DNA from: Lepidurus packardi
Lineage: Eukaryota; Arthropoda; Branchiopoda; Notostraca; Triopsidae
Length of the DNA: 64,000 nt
Direction of reading: 5' to 3'
NCBI GenBank assembly: GCA_023053545.1
Contig: JAKZAN010000169.1
Location: forward strand, 1-64,000
Part shown: piece by piece, positions 1 to 13,076 of the stretch
How positions within the stretch are numbered: position 1 is the stretch's first letter
How the letters are laid out: each line of letters opens with the position of its first letter
Notes under the pieces: generated by a model
Databases searched by the model: none
What the model was told of the DNA's origin: nothing
The model's input: only the letters and a program-made list of their open reading frames with translations
Translations under genes and position numbers: made by a program

Positions 1-435
1 GCTTGTAATTTTACCTGAAATTTCCTCGAAATCTTGTTGAAATTACACTGAAATTTCATTGAAATTTCGTTGAAACATGCTTGTAATTTTACCTGAAATT
101 TCATTGAAATTTCGTTGAAACATGCTTGTAATTTTACGTGAAATTTCAATGAAATTTCCTTGAAATTTGCTTGTAATTTTACCTGAAATTTCCTCGAAAT
201 CTTATTGAAATTACACTGAAATTTGCATGTAATTTTACCTGAAATTTCCTCGAAATCTTATTGAAATTAGACTGAAACTTCAATGAAATTTCCTTGAAAT
301 TTGCTTGTAATTTTACCTGAAATTTCCTTGAAATCTTATTGAAATTACACTGAAATTTCATTGAAATTTCGTTGAAATATGCTTGTAATTTTACCTGAAA
401 TTTCAATGAATTTTCCTTGAAATTTGCTTGTAATT

Positions 436-450
436 TTACCTGAAAATCCT
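436..450. repeat. Shared 1-bp deletion marker (first of three copies)
   Basis: CCTGAAAATCCTCG stands where the consensus has CCTGAAATTTCCTCG, one base shorter, and CGTAATC follows in place of CGAAATC. The same paired change recurs at about 8492 and 11231, so it arose once and was copied with its block. It shifts the otherwise open minus-strand frame at all three places. Confidence 0.9.
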
Positions 451-625
451 CGTAATCTTATTGAAATTACACTGAAATTTCATTGAAATTTCGTTGAAAT
501 ATGCTTGTAATTTTACCTGAAATTTCAATGAAATTTCCTTGAAATTTGCTTGTAATTTTACCTGAAATTTCTTCGAAATCTTATTGAAATTACACTGAAA
601 CTTCAATGAAATTTCCTTGAAATTT

Positions 626-1117
626 GCTTGTAATTTTACCTGAAATTTCCTCGAAATCTTATTGAAATTACACTGAAATTTCATTGAAATTTCGTTGAAA
701 TATGCTTGTAATTTTACCTGAAATTTCAAAGAAATTTCCTTGAAATTTGCTTGTAATTTTACCTGAAATTTCCTCGAAATCTTATTGAAATTACACTGAA
801 ATTTCATTGAAATTTCGTTGAAATATGCTTGTAATTTTACCTGAAATTTCAAAGAAATTTCCTTGAAATTTGCTTGTAATTTTACCTGAAATTTCCTCGA
901 AATCTTATTGAAATTACACTGAAATTTCATTGAAATTTCGTTGAAATATGCTTGTAATTTTACCTCAAATTTCAATGAAATTTCCTTGAAATTTGCTTGT
1001 AATTTTACCTGAAATTTCCTCGAAATCTTATTGAAATTACAGTGAAATTTCATTCAAATTTCGTTGAAGTATACTTGTAATTTAACCTGAAATTTCAATG
1101 AAATTTCCTTGAAATTT
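626..1117. repeat. Four consecutive regular 123-bp units of satellite A (type example)
   Basis: Here the higher-order unit is cleanest. Counting from each GCTTGTAATTTT that precedes the CTCGAAATC subunit, unit starts fall at 626, 749, 872, 995 and 1118, exactly 123 bp apart. Each unit is a 78-bp block followed by a 45-bp block. The units differ by a few substitutions: CAAAG versus CAATG in the 45-bp block, and ACCTG versus ACCTC just before it. The exact spacing with scattered substitutions indicates amplification by whole-unit copying, with subunit indels rarely tolerated or rarely fixed. Confidence 0.95.
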
Positions 1118-2265
1118 GCTTGTAATTTAAGCTGAAATTACCTCGAAATCTTATTGATATTACACTGAAATTTCATTGAAATTTCGTTGAAACATGCTTG
1201 TAATTTTACCTGAAATTTTATTGAAATTTCGTTGAAACATGCTTGCAATTTTACGTGAAATTTCAATGAAATTTCCTTGAAATTTGCTTGTAATTTTACC
1301 TGAAATTTCCTCGAAATCTTATTGAAATTACACTGAAATTTCATTGAAATTTCGTTGAAATATGCTTGTAATTTTACCTGAAATTTCATTGAAATTTCGT
1401 TGAAATATGCTTGTAATTTTACCTGAAATTTCAATGAAATTTCCTTGAAATTTGCTTGTAATTTTACCTGAAACTTCCTCGAAATCTTATTGAAATTACA
1501 CTGAAATTTCATTGAAATTTCGTTGAAATATGCTTGTAATTTTACATGAAATTTCAATGAAATTTCCTTGAAATTTGCTTGTAATTTTACCTGAAATTTC
1601 AACGAAATTTCCTTGAAATTTGCATGTAATTTTACCTGAAATTTCCTCAAAATCTTATTGAAATTACACTGAAGTTTCATTGAAATTTCGTTGAAATATG
1701 CTTGTAATATTACCTGAAATTTCAATAAAATTTCCTTGAAATTTGCTTGTAATTTTACCTGAAATTTCCTCGAAATCTTATTGAAATTACACTGAAATTT
1801 CATTGAAATTTCGTTGAAATATGCTTGTAATTTTACCTCAAATTTCAATGAAATTTCCTTGAAATTTGCTTGTAATTTTACCTGAAATTTCCTCGAAATC
1901 TTATTGAAATTACACTGAAATTTCATTGAAATTTCGTTGAAATATGCTTGTAATTTTACCTCAAATTTCAATGAAATTTCCTTGAAATTTGCTTGTAATT
2001 TTACCTGAAACTTCCTCGAAATCTTATTGAAATTACACTGAAATTTCATTGAAATTTCGTTGAAATATGCTTGTAATTTAACCTGAAATTTTGTCGAAGT
2101 CTTATTGAAATTACACTGAAATTTCATTGAAATTTCGTTGAAATATGCTTGTAATTTTACCTGAAATTTCAAAGAAATTTCCTTGAAATTTGCTTGTAAT
2201 TTTACCTGAAATTTCCTCGAAATCTTATTGAAATTACAGTGAAATTTCATTCAAATTTCGTTGAA

Positions 2266-5200
2266 GTATACTTGTAATTTAACCTGAAATTTCAATGAAA
2301 TTTCCTTGAAATTTGCTTGTAATTTAAGCTGAAATTTCCTCGAAATCTTATTGATATTACACTGAAATTTCATTGAAATTTCGTTGAAACATGCTTGTAA
2401 TTTTACCTGAAATTTTATTGAAATTTCGTTGAAACATGCTTGTAATTTTACGTGAAATTTCAATGAAATTTCCTTGAAATTTGCTTGTAATTTTAGCTGA
2501 AATTTCCTCGAAATCTTATTGAAATTACACTGAAATTTCATTGAAATTTCGTTGAAATATGCTTGTAATTTTACCTGAAATTTCATTGAAATTTCGTTGA
2601 AATATGCTTGTAATTTTACCTGAAATTTCAATGAAATTTCCTTGAAATTTGCTTGTAATTTTACCTGAAACTTCCTCGAAATCTTATTGAAATTACACTG
2701 AAATTTCAATCAAATTTCGTTGAAATATGCTTGTAATTTTACATGAAATTTCAATGAAATTTCCTTGAAATTTGCTTATAATTTTACCTGAAATTTCAAC
2801 GAAATTTCCTTGAAATTTGCATGTAATTTTACCTGAAATTTCCTCGAAATCTTATTGAAATTAGATTGAAACTTCAATGAAATTTCGTTGAAATTTGCTT
2901 GTAATTTTACCTGAAATTTCCTCGAAATCTTATTGAAATTACACTGAAGTTTCATTGAAATTTCGTTGAAATATGCTTGTAATATTACCTGAAATTTCAA
3001 TAAAATTTCCTTGAAATTTGCTTGTAATTTTACCTGAAATTTCCTCGAAATCTTATTGAAATTACACTGAAATTTCATTGAAATTTCGTTGAAATATGCT
3101 TGAAATTTTACCTCAAATTTCAATGAAATTTCCTTGAAATTTGCTTGTAATTTTACCTGAAATTTCCTCGAAATCTTATTGAAATTACACTGAAATTTAA
3201 TTGAAATTTCGTTGAAATATGCTTGTAATTTTACCTCAAATTTCAATGAAATTTCCTTGAAATTTGCTTGTAATTTTACCTGAAATTTTGTCGAAGTCTT
3301 ATTGAAATTACACTGAAATTTCATTGAAATTTCGTTGAAATATGCTTGTAATTTTACCTGAAATTTCCAAGAAATTTCCTTGAAATTTGCTAGTAATTTT
3401 ACCTGAAATTTCCTCGAAATCTTATTGAAATTACACTGAAATTTCATTGAAATTTCGTTGAAATATGCTTGTAATTTTACCTGAAATTTCAATGAAATTT
3501 CCTTGAAATTTGCTTGTAATTTTACCTGAAATTTCTTCGAAATCTTATTGAAATTACACTGAAATTTCAACGAAATTTCCTTGAAATTTGCTTGTAATTT
3601 TACCTGAAATTTCTTCGAAATCTTATTGAAATTACACTGAAACTTCAATGAAATTTAATTGAAATTTGCTTGTAATTTTATCTGAAATTTCCTCGAAATC
3701 TTATTGAAATTGCACTGAAATTTCATTGAAATTTCGTTGAAATATGCTTGTTATTTTACCTGAAATTTCAATAAAATTTCATTGAAATTTGCTTGTAATT
3801 TTATCTGAAATTTCCTCGAAATCTTATTGAAATTACACTGAAATTTCATTGAAATTTCGTTGAAATATGCTTGTAATTTTACCTGAAATTTCAATGAAAT
3901 TTCCTTGAAATTTGCTTGTAATTTTACCTGAAATTTCCTCGAAATCTTAATTAAATTACAATGAAATTTCATTGAAATTTCGTTTAAGTATGCTTGTAAT
4001 TTTACCTCAAATTTTAACGAAATTTCCTTGAAATTTGCTTGTAATTTTACCTGAAATTTCAATGAAATTTCCTTGAAATTTGCTTGTAATTTTACCTGAA
4101 ATTTCTTCGAAATCTTATTGAAATTACACTGAAATTTAAATGAAATTTCCTTGAAATTTGCTTGTAATTTTACCTGAAATTTCCTCGAAATCTTATTGAA
4201 ATTACACTCAAATTTCATTGAAATTTGCTTGTAATTTTACCTGAAATTTCGTCGAAATCTTATTGAAATTACACTGAAATTTAAAGGAAATTTCCTTGAA
4301 ATTTTCTTGTAATTTTACCTGAAATTTCCTCGAAATCTTGTTGAAATTACACTGAAATTTCATTGAAATTTCGTTGAAACATGCTTGTAATTTTACCTGA
4401 AATTTCATTGAAATTTCGTTGAAATATGCTTGTAATTTTACCTGAAATTTCAAAGAAATTTCCTTGAAATTTGCTTGTAATTTTACCTGAAATTTCCTCG
4501 AAATCTTATTGAAATTACACTGAAATTTCATTGAAATTTCGTTGAAATATGCTTGTAATTTTACCTTAAATTTCAATGAAATTTCCTTGAAATTTGCTTG
4601 TAATTTTACCTGAAATTTCTTCGAAATCTTATTGAAATTACACTGAAATTTCAACGAAATTTCCTTAAAATTTGCTTGTAATTTTACCTGAAATTTCTTC
4701 GAAATCTTATTGAAATTACACTGAAACTTCAATGAAATTTAATTGAAATTTGCTTGTAATTTTATCTGAAATTTCCTCGAAATCTTATTGAAATTGCACT
4801 GAAATTTCATTGAAATTTCGTTGAAATATGCTTGTTATTTTACCTGAAATTTCAATAAAATTTCATTGAAATTTGCTTGTAATTTTATCTGAAATTTCCT
4901 CGAAATCTTATTGAAATTACACTGAAATTTCATTGAAATTTCGTTGAAATATGCTTGTAATTTTACCTGAAATTTCAATGAAATTTCCTTGAAATTTGCT
5001 TGTAATTTTACCTGAAATTTCCTCGAAATCTTAATTAAATTACAATGAAATTTCATTGAAATTTCGTTTAAGTATGCTTGTAATTTTACCTCAAATTTTA
5101 ACGAAATTTCCTTGAAATTTGCTTGTAATTTTACCTGAAATTTCAATGAAATTTCCTTGAAATTTGCTTGTAATTTTACCTGAAATTTCTTCGAAATCTT

Positions 5201-8200
5201 ATTGAAATTACACTGAAATTTAAATGAAATTTCCTTGAAATTTGCTTGTAATTTTACCTGAAATTTCCTCGAAATCTTATTGAAATTACACTCAAATTTC
5301 ATTGAAATTTGCTTGTAATTTTACCTGAAATTTCGTCGAAATCTTATTGAAATTACACTGAAATTTAAAGGAAATTTCCTTGAAATTTGCTTGTAATTTT
5401 ACCTGAAATTTCCTCGAAATCTTGTTGAAATTTCACTGAAATTTCATTGAAATTTCGTTGAAACATGCTTGTAATTTTACCTGAAATTTCATTGAAATTT
5501 CGTTGAAACATGCTTGTAATTTTACGTGAAATTTCAATGAAATTTCCTTGAAATTTGCTTGTAATTTTACCTGAAATTTCCTCGAAATCTTATTGAAATT
5601 ACACTGAAATTTGCATGTAATTTTACCTGAAATTTCCTCGAAATCTTATTGAAATTAGACTGAAACTTCAATGAAATTTCCTTGAAATTTGCTTGTAATT
5701 TTACCTGAAATTTCCTTGAAATCTTATTGAAATTACACTGAAATTTCATTGAAATTTCGTTGAAATATGCTTGTAATTTTACCTGAAATTTCAATGAAAT
5801 TTCCTTGAAATTTGCTTGTAATTTTACCTGAAATTTCTTCGAAATCTTATTGAAATTACACTGAAACTTCAATGAAATTTCCTTGAAATTTGCTTGTAAT
5901 TTTACCTGAAATTTCCTCGAAATCTTATTGAAATTACACTGAAATTTCATTGAAATTTCGTTGAAATATGCTTGTAATTTTACCTGAAATTTCAAAGAAA
6001 TTTCCTTGAAATTTGCTTGTAATTTTACCTGAAATTTCCTCGAAATCTTATTGAAATTACACTGAAATTTCATTGAAATTTCGTTGAAATATGCTTGTAA
6101 TTTTACCTGAAATTTCAAAGAAATTTCCTTGAAATTTGCTTGTAATTTTACCTGAAATTTCCTCGAAATCTTATTGAAATTACACTGAAATTTCATTGAA
6201 ATTTCGTTGAAATATGCTTGTAATTTTACCTCAAATTTCAATGAAATTTCCTTGAAATTTGCTTGTAATTTTACCTGAAATATCCTCGAAATCTTATTGA
6301 AATTACAGTGAAATTTCATTGAAATTTCGTTGAAACATGCTTGTAATTTTACCTGAAATTTTATTGAAATTTCGTTGAAACATGCTTGTAATTTTACGTG
6401 AAATTTCAATGAAATTTCCTTGAAATTTGCTTGTAATTTTACCTGAAATTTCCTCGAAATCTTATTGAAATTACACTGAAATTTCATTGAAATTTCGTTG
6501 AAATATGCTTGTAATTTTACCTGAAATTTCAAAGAAATTTCCTTGAAATTTGCTTGTAATTTTACCTGAAATTTCCTCGAAATCTTATTGAAATTACACT
6601 GAAATTTCATTGAAATTTCGTTGAAATATGCTTGTAATTTTACCTCAAATTTCAATGAAATTTCCTTGAAATTTGCTTGTAATTTTACCTGAAATTTCCT
6701 CGAAATCTTATTGAAATTACAGTGAAATTTCATTCAAATTTCGTTGAAGTATACTTGTAATTTAACCTGAAATTTCAATGAAATTTCCTTGAAATTTGCT
6801 TGTAATTTAAGCTGAAATTTCCTCGAAATCTTATTGATATTACACTGAAATTTCATTGAAATTTCGTTGAAACATGCTTGTAATTTTACCTGAAATTTTA
6901 TTGAAATTTCGTTGAAACATGCTTGTAATTTTACGTGAAATTTCAATGAAATTTCCTTGAAATTTGCTTGTAATTTTACCTGAAATTTCCTCGAAATCTT
7001 ATTGAAATTACACTGAAATTTCATTGAAATTTCGTTGAAATATGCTTGTAATTTTACCTGAAATTTCATTGAAATTTCGTTGAAATATGCTTGTAATTTT
7101 ACCTGAAATTTCAATGAAATTTCCTTGAAATTTGCTTGTAATTTTACCTGAAACTTCCTCGAAATCTTATTGAAATTACACTGAAATTTCATTGAAATTT
7201 CGTTGAAATATGCTTGTAATTTTACATGAAATTTCAATGAAATTTCCTTGAAATTTGCTTGTAATTTTACCTGAAATTTCCTCGTAATCTTATTGAAATT
7301 ACACTGAAATTTCATTGAAATTAAATTTCGTTGAAATATGCTTGTAATTTTACCTGAAATTTCAATGAAATTTAATTGAAATTTGCTTGTAATTTTACCT
7401 GAAATTTCTTCGAAATCTTATTGAAATTAAACTGAAACTTCAATGAAATTTCCTTGAAATTTGCTTGTAATTTTACCTGAAATTTCCTCGAAATCTTATT
7501 GAAATTACACTGAAATTTCATTGAAATTTCGTTGAAATATACTTGTAATTTTACCTGAAATTTCAATAAAATTTCCTTGAAATTTGCTTGTAATTTTACC
7601 TGAAATTTCCTCGAAATCTTATTGAAATTACACTGAAATTTCATTGAAATTTCGTTGAAATATGCTTGTAATTTTACCTGAAATTTCAATGAAATTTCCT
7701 TGAAATTTGCTTGTAATTTTACCTGAAATTTCCTCGAAATCTTATTGAAATTACACTGAAATTTCATTGAAATTTCGTTGAAATATGCTTGTATTTTTAC
7801 CTGAAATTTCAATGAAATTTCCTTGAAATTTGCTTGTAATTTTACCTGAAATTTCTTCGAAATCTTGTTGAAATTACACTGAAACTTCAATGAAATTTCC
7901 TTGAAGTTTTCTTGTAATTTTACCTGAAACTTCCTTGAAATCTTATTGAAATTACATTGAAATTTCATTGAAATTTCGTTGAAATATGCTTGTAATTTTA
8001 CCTGAAATTTCAAAGAAATTTCCTTGAAATTTGCTTGTAATTTTACCTGAAATTTCCCCGAAATCTTATTGAAATTACACTGAAATTTCATTGAAATTTC
8101 GTTGAAATATGCTTGTAATTTTATATCAAATTTCAATTAAATTTCCTTGAAATTTGCTTGTAATTTTATCTGAAATTTCCTCGAAATCTTATTGAAATTA

Positions 8201-9980
8201 CAGTTAAATTTAATTGAAATTTCGTTGAAGTATACTTGTAATTTAACCTGAAATTTCAATGAAATTTCCTTGAAATTTGCTTGTAATTTTAGCTGAAATT
8301 TCCTCGAAATCTTATTGATATTACACTGAAATTTCATTGAAATTTCGTTGAAATATGCTTGTAATTTTACCTGAAATTTCCTCGAAATCTTATTGAAATT
8401 ACACTGAAATTTCATTGAAATTTCGTTGAAATATGCTTGTAATTTTACCTGAAATTTCAATGAATTTTCCTTGAAATTTGCTTGTAATTTTACCTGAAAA
8501 TCCTCGTAATCTTATTGAAATTACACTGAAATTTCATTGAAATTTCGTTGAAATATGCTTGTAATTTTACCTGAAATTTCAATGAAATTTCCTTGAAATT
8601 TGCTTGTAATTTTACCTGAAATTTCTTCGAAATCTTATTGAAATTACACTGAAACTTCAATGAAATTTCCTTGAAATTTGCTTGTAATTTTACCTGAAAT
8701 TTCCTCGAAATCTTATTGAAATTACACTGAAATTTCATTGAAATTTCGTTGAAATATGCTTGTAATTTTACCTGAAATTTCAAAGAAATTTCCTTGAAAT
8801 TTGCTTGTAATTTTACCTGAAATTTCCTCGAAATCTTATTGAAATTACACTGAAATTTCATTGAAATTTCGTTGAAATATGCTTGTAATTTTACCTGAAA
8901 TTTCAAAGAAATTTCCTTGAAATTTGCTTGTAATTTTACCTGAAATTTCCTCGAAATCTTATTGAAAGTACACTGAAATTTCATTGAAATTTCGTTGAAA
9001 TATGCTTGTAATTTTACCTCAAATTTCAATGAAATTTCCTTGAAATTTGCTTGTAATTTTACCTGAAACTTCCTCGAAATCTTATTGAAATTACTGTGAA
9101 ATTTCATTGAAATTTCGTTGAAGTATACTTGTAATTTAACCTGAAATTTCAATGAAATTTTTCTTGAAATTTGCTTGTAATTTAAGCTGAAATTTCCTCG
9201 AAATCTTATTGATATTACACTGAAATTTCATTGAAATTTCGTTGAAACATGCTTGTAATTTTACCTGAAATTTTATTGAAATTTCGTTGAAACATGCTTG
9301 TAATTTTACGTGAAATTTCAATGAAATTTCCTTGAAATTTGCTTGTAATTTTACCTGAAATTTCCTCGAAATCTTATTGAAGTTACACTGAAATTTCATT
9401 GAAATTTCGTTGAAATATGCTTGTAATTTTACCTGAAATTTCATTGAAATTTCGTTGAAATATGCTTGTAATTTTACCTGAAATTTCAATGAAATTTCCT
9501 TGAAATTTGCTTGTAATTTTACCTGAAACTTCCTCGAAATCTTATTGAAATTACACTGAAATTTCATTGAAATTTCGTTGAAATATGCTTGTAATTTTAC
9601 ATGAAATTTCAATGAAATTTCCTTGAAATTTGCTTGTAATTTTACCTGAAATTTCAACGAAATTTCCTTGAAATTTGCATGTAATTTTACCTGAAATTTC
9701 CTCGAAATCTTATTGAAATTAGATTGAAACTTCAATGAAATTTCGTTTAAATTTGCTTGTAATTTTACCTGAAATTTCCTCGAAATCTTATTGAAATTAC
9801 ACTGAAGTTTCATTGAAATTTCGTTGAAATATGCTTGTAATATTACCTGAAATTTCAATAAAATTTCCTTGAAATTTGCTTGTAATTTTACCTGAAATTT
9901 CCTCGAAATCTTATTGAAATTACACTGAAATTTCATTGAAATTTCGTTGAAATATGCTTGTAATTTTACCTCAAATTTCA
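2266..9980. repeat. Long-range block copies in satellite A at 2.27, 6.75 and 9.12 kb
   Basis: Three copies begin at the GTATAC marker: about 2266-2790, 6749-7275 and 9123-9980. The offset between the first two is 4483 bp; they share ACCTGAAACTTCCTC at about 2668 and 7151. The first and third are offset by 6857-6858 bp and share the rare TTAGATTGAAACTTC at about 2861 and 9719, so that pair runs on to about 3120/9980. This shows block-wise shuffling of the array rather than simple unit-by-unit drift. Boundaries are approximate. Confidence 0.82.
3314..5481. repeat. 1084-bp tandem duplication within satellite A (two adjacent copies)
   Basis: Copy 1 is about 3314-4397 and copy 2 about 4398-5481. 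The offset is 1084 bp, measured from several shared private variants: AATTTAATTGAAATTTGC at about 3655 and 4739, TTTTATCTG, the lost-subunit stretch near 3950 and 5034, and CTCAAATTTCATTGAAATTTG near 4208 and 5292. A 155-codon minus-strand frame at 3751-4218 recurs with identical translation at 4835-5302. A few substitutions separate the copies, for example CCTTGAAAT against CCTTAAAAT near 3589/4673. Since 1084 is not a multiple of three, this duplication ignores reading frame. Boundaries are uncertain by tens of bases because the flanks are the same satellite. Confidence 0.88.
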
Positions 9981-11600
9981 ATGAAATTTCCTTGAAATTT
10001 GCTTGTAATTTTACCTGAAATTTCCTCGTAATCTTATTGAAATTACACTGAAATTTCATTGAAATTTCGTTGAAATATGCTTGTAATTTTACCTGAAATT
10101 TCAATGAAATTTATTTGAAATTTGCTTGTAATTTTACCTGAAATTTCTTCGAAATCTTATTGAAATTAAACTGAAACTTCAATGAAATTTCCTTGAAATT
10201 TGCTTGTAATTTTACCTGAAATTTCCTCGAAATCTTATTGAAATTACACTGAAATTTCATTGAAATTTCGTTGAAATATACTTGTAATTTTACCTGAAAT
10301 TTCAATAAAATTTCCTTGAAATTTGCTTGTAATTTTACCTGAAATTTCTTCGAAATCTTATTGAAATTACACTGAAATTTCATTGAAATTTCGTTGAAAT
10401 ATGCTTGTAATTTTACCTGAAATTTCAATGAAATTTCCTTGAAATTTGCTTGTAATTTTACCTGAAATTTCCTCGAAATCTTATTGAAATTACACTGAAA
10501 TTTCATTGAAATTTCGTTGAAATATGCTTGTATTTTTACCTGAAATTTCAATGAAATTTCCTTGAAATTTGCTTGTAATTTTACCTGAAATTTCTTCGAA
10601 ATCTTGTTGAAATTACACTGAAACTTCAATGAAATTTCCTTGAAATTTGCTTGTAATTTTACCTGAAACTTCCTTGAAATCTTATTGAAATTACATTGAA
10701 ATTTCATTGAAATTTCGTTGAAATATGCTTGTAATTTTACCTGAAATTTCAAAGAAATTTCCTTGAAATTTGCTTGTAATTTTACCTGAAATTTCCTCGA
10801 AATCTGATTGAAATTACACTGAAATTTCATTGAAATTTCGTTGAAATATGCTTGTAATTTTATATCAAATTTCAATGAAATTTCCTTGAAATTTGCTTGT
10901 AATTTTATCTGAAATTTCCTCGAAATCTGATTGAAATTACAGTGAAATTTAATAGAAATTTCGTTGAAGTATACTTGTAATTTAACCTGAAATTTCAATG
11001 AAATTTCCTTGAAATTTGCTTGTAATTTTAGCTGAAATTTCCTCGAAATCTTATTGATATTACACTGAAATTTCATTGAAATTTCGTTGAAATATGCTTG
11101 TAATTTTACCTGAAATTTCCTCGAAATCTTATTGAAATTACACTGAAATTTCATTGAAATTTCGTTGAAATATGCTTGTAATTTTACCTGAAATTTCAAT
11201 GAATTTTCCTTGAAATTTGCTTGTAATTTTACCTGAAAATCCTCGTAATCTTATTGAAATTACACTGAAATTTCATTGAAATTTCGTTGAAATATGCTTG
11301 TAATTTTACCTGAAATTTCAATGAAATTTCCTTGAAATTTGCTTGTAATTTTACCTGAAATTTCTTCGAAATCTTATTGAAATTACACTGAAACTTCAAT
11401 GAAATTTCCTTGAAATTTGCTTGTAATTTTACCTGAAATTTCCTCGAAATCTTATTGAAATTACACTGAAATTTCATTGAAATTTCGTTGAAATATGCTT
11501 GTAATTTTACCTGAAATTTCAAAGAAATTTCCTTGAAATTTGCTTGTAATTTTACCTGAAATTTCCTCGAAATCTTATTGAAATTACACTGAAATTTCAT
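7240..11600. repeat. 1.6-kb block duplicated at an offset of 2739 bp in satellite A
   Basis: About 7240-8860 corresponds to about 9980-11600. Shared private variants fix the offset at 2739 bp: ATTAAACTGAAAC at 7426 and 10165, TTATATCAAA at 8121 and 10860, GTATAC at 8230 and 10969, and the 1-bp deletion at 8492 and 11231. Left of about 7320 the offset becomes 2744, because the first copy has a 5-bp insertion (GAAATTAAATTTCG in place of GAAATTTCG). The copies are not adjacent, as about 1.1 kb of other satellite A lies between them. Confidence 0.85.
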
Positions 11601-13076
11601 TGAAATTTCCTTGAAATTTGCTTGTAATTTTACCTGAAATTTCCTCGAAATCTTATTGAAATTACACTGAAATTTCATTGAAATTTCGTTGAAATATGCT
11701 TGTAATTTTACCTCAAATTTCAATGAAATTTCCTTGAAATTTGCTTGTAATTTTACCTGAAATTTCCTCGAAATCTTATTGAAATTACAGTGAAATTTCA
11801 TCGAAATTTCGTTGAAGTATACTTGTAATTTAACCTGAAATTTCAATGAAATTTCCTTGAAATTTGCTTGTAATTTAAGCTGAAATTTCCTCGAAATCTT
11901 ATTGATATTACACTGAAATTTCATTGAAATTTCGTTGAAACATGCTTGTAATTTTACCTGAAATTTTATTGAAATTTCGTTGAAACATGCTTGTAATTTT
12001 ACGTGAAATTTCAATGAAATTTCCTTGAAATTTGCTTGTAATTTTACCTGAAATTTCCTCGAAATCTTATTGAAATTACACTGAAATTTCATTGAAATTT
12101 CGTTGAAATATGCTTGTAATTTTACCTGAAATTTCAAAGAAATTTCCTTGAAATTTGCTTGTAATTTTACCTGAAATTTCCTCGAAATCTTATTGAAATT
12201 ACACTGAAATTTCATTGAAATTTCGTTGAAATATGCTTGTAATTTTACCTCAAATTTCAATGAAATTTCCTTGAAATTTGCTTGTAATTTTACCTGAAAT
12301 TTCCTCGAAATCTTATTGAAATTACAGTGAAATTTCATCGAAATTTCGTTGAAGTATACTTGTAATTTAACCTGAAATTTCAATGAAATTTCCTTGAAAT
12401 TTGCTTGTAATTTAAGCTGAAATTTCCTCGAAATCTTATTGATATTAAACTGAAATTTAATTGAAATTTCGTTGAAACATGCTTGTAATTTTACCTGAAA
12501 TTTTATTGAAATTTCGTTGAAACATGCTTGTAATTTTACGTAAAATTTCAATGAAATTTCCTTGAAATTTGCTTGTAATTTTACCTGAAATTTCCTCGAA
12601 ATCTTATTGAAATTACACTGAAATTTCATTGAAATTTCGTTGAAATATGCTTGTAATTTTACCTGAAATTTCAAAGAAATTTCCTTGAAATTTGCTTGTA
12701 ATTTTACCTGAAATTTCCTCGAAATCTTATTGAAATTACACTGAAATTTCATTGAAATTTCGTTGAAATTTGCTTGTAATTTTACCTGAAATTTCCTCGA
12801 AATCTTATTGAAATTACACTGAAATTTCATTGAAATTTCGTTGAAATATGCTTGTAATTTTACCTGAAATTTCAAAGAAATTTCCTTGAAATTTGCTTGT
12901 AATTTTACCTGAAATTTCCTCGAAATCTTATTGAAATTACACTGAAATTTCATTGAAATTTCGTTGAAATATGCTTGTAATTTTACCTCAAATTTCAATG
13001 AAATTTCCTTGAAATTTGCTTGTAATTTTACCTGAAATTTCCTCGAAATCTTATTGAAATTACAGTGAAATTTCAT
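11229..13076 (-). other. Longest open frame of satellite A (615 codons); probably not a gene
   Basis: Reading the minus strand, this frame runs 615 codons as a degenerate 41-residue repeat (123 bp), with an 11-residue sub-period from the 33 bp of three subunits. Typical segments read KFQCNFNKISRKFQVKLQ and ANFKEISLKF: lysine/asparagine/glutamine-rich, alternating with Phe, Leu and Ile, with no Pro, Gly or Trp in the core repeat. No known domain or signal peptide is seen. Sixteen more such frames cover most of region A, about 93% of it by my sum. They are interrupted by single nonsense changes (TCA to TGA at 13077, 6734 and 2251) and by 1-bp indels. Variants between units are mostly missense (Q/E, Y/C, N/K), with no visible sparing of amino acids. 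The likeliest explanation is a stop-free unit whose length happens to be a multiple of three. Translation is not excluded. Confidence 0.25.

Larger units (their letters stand above)
1..5798. repeat. Dispersed copy pair in satellite A, offset 5388 bp
   Basis: The first ~410 bases of the window match about 5389-5798 almost base for base. They share the short 56-bp block at about 178-233 (ending GAAATTTGCATG) and the variant CTTGTTGAAAT. Position 1 aligns with 5389. Beyond about 410 the left copy carries one extra unit with a 1-bp deletion, after which the alignment resumes at an offset of about 5266. The left copy is cut by the window edge, so its true extent is unknown. Confidence 0.85.
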
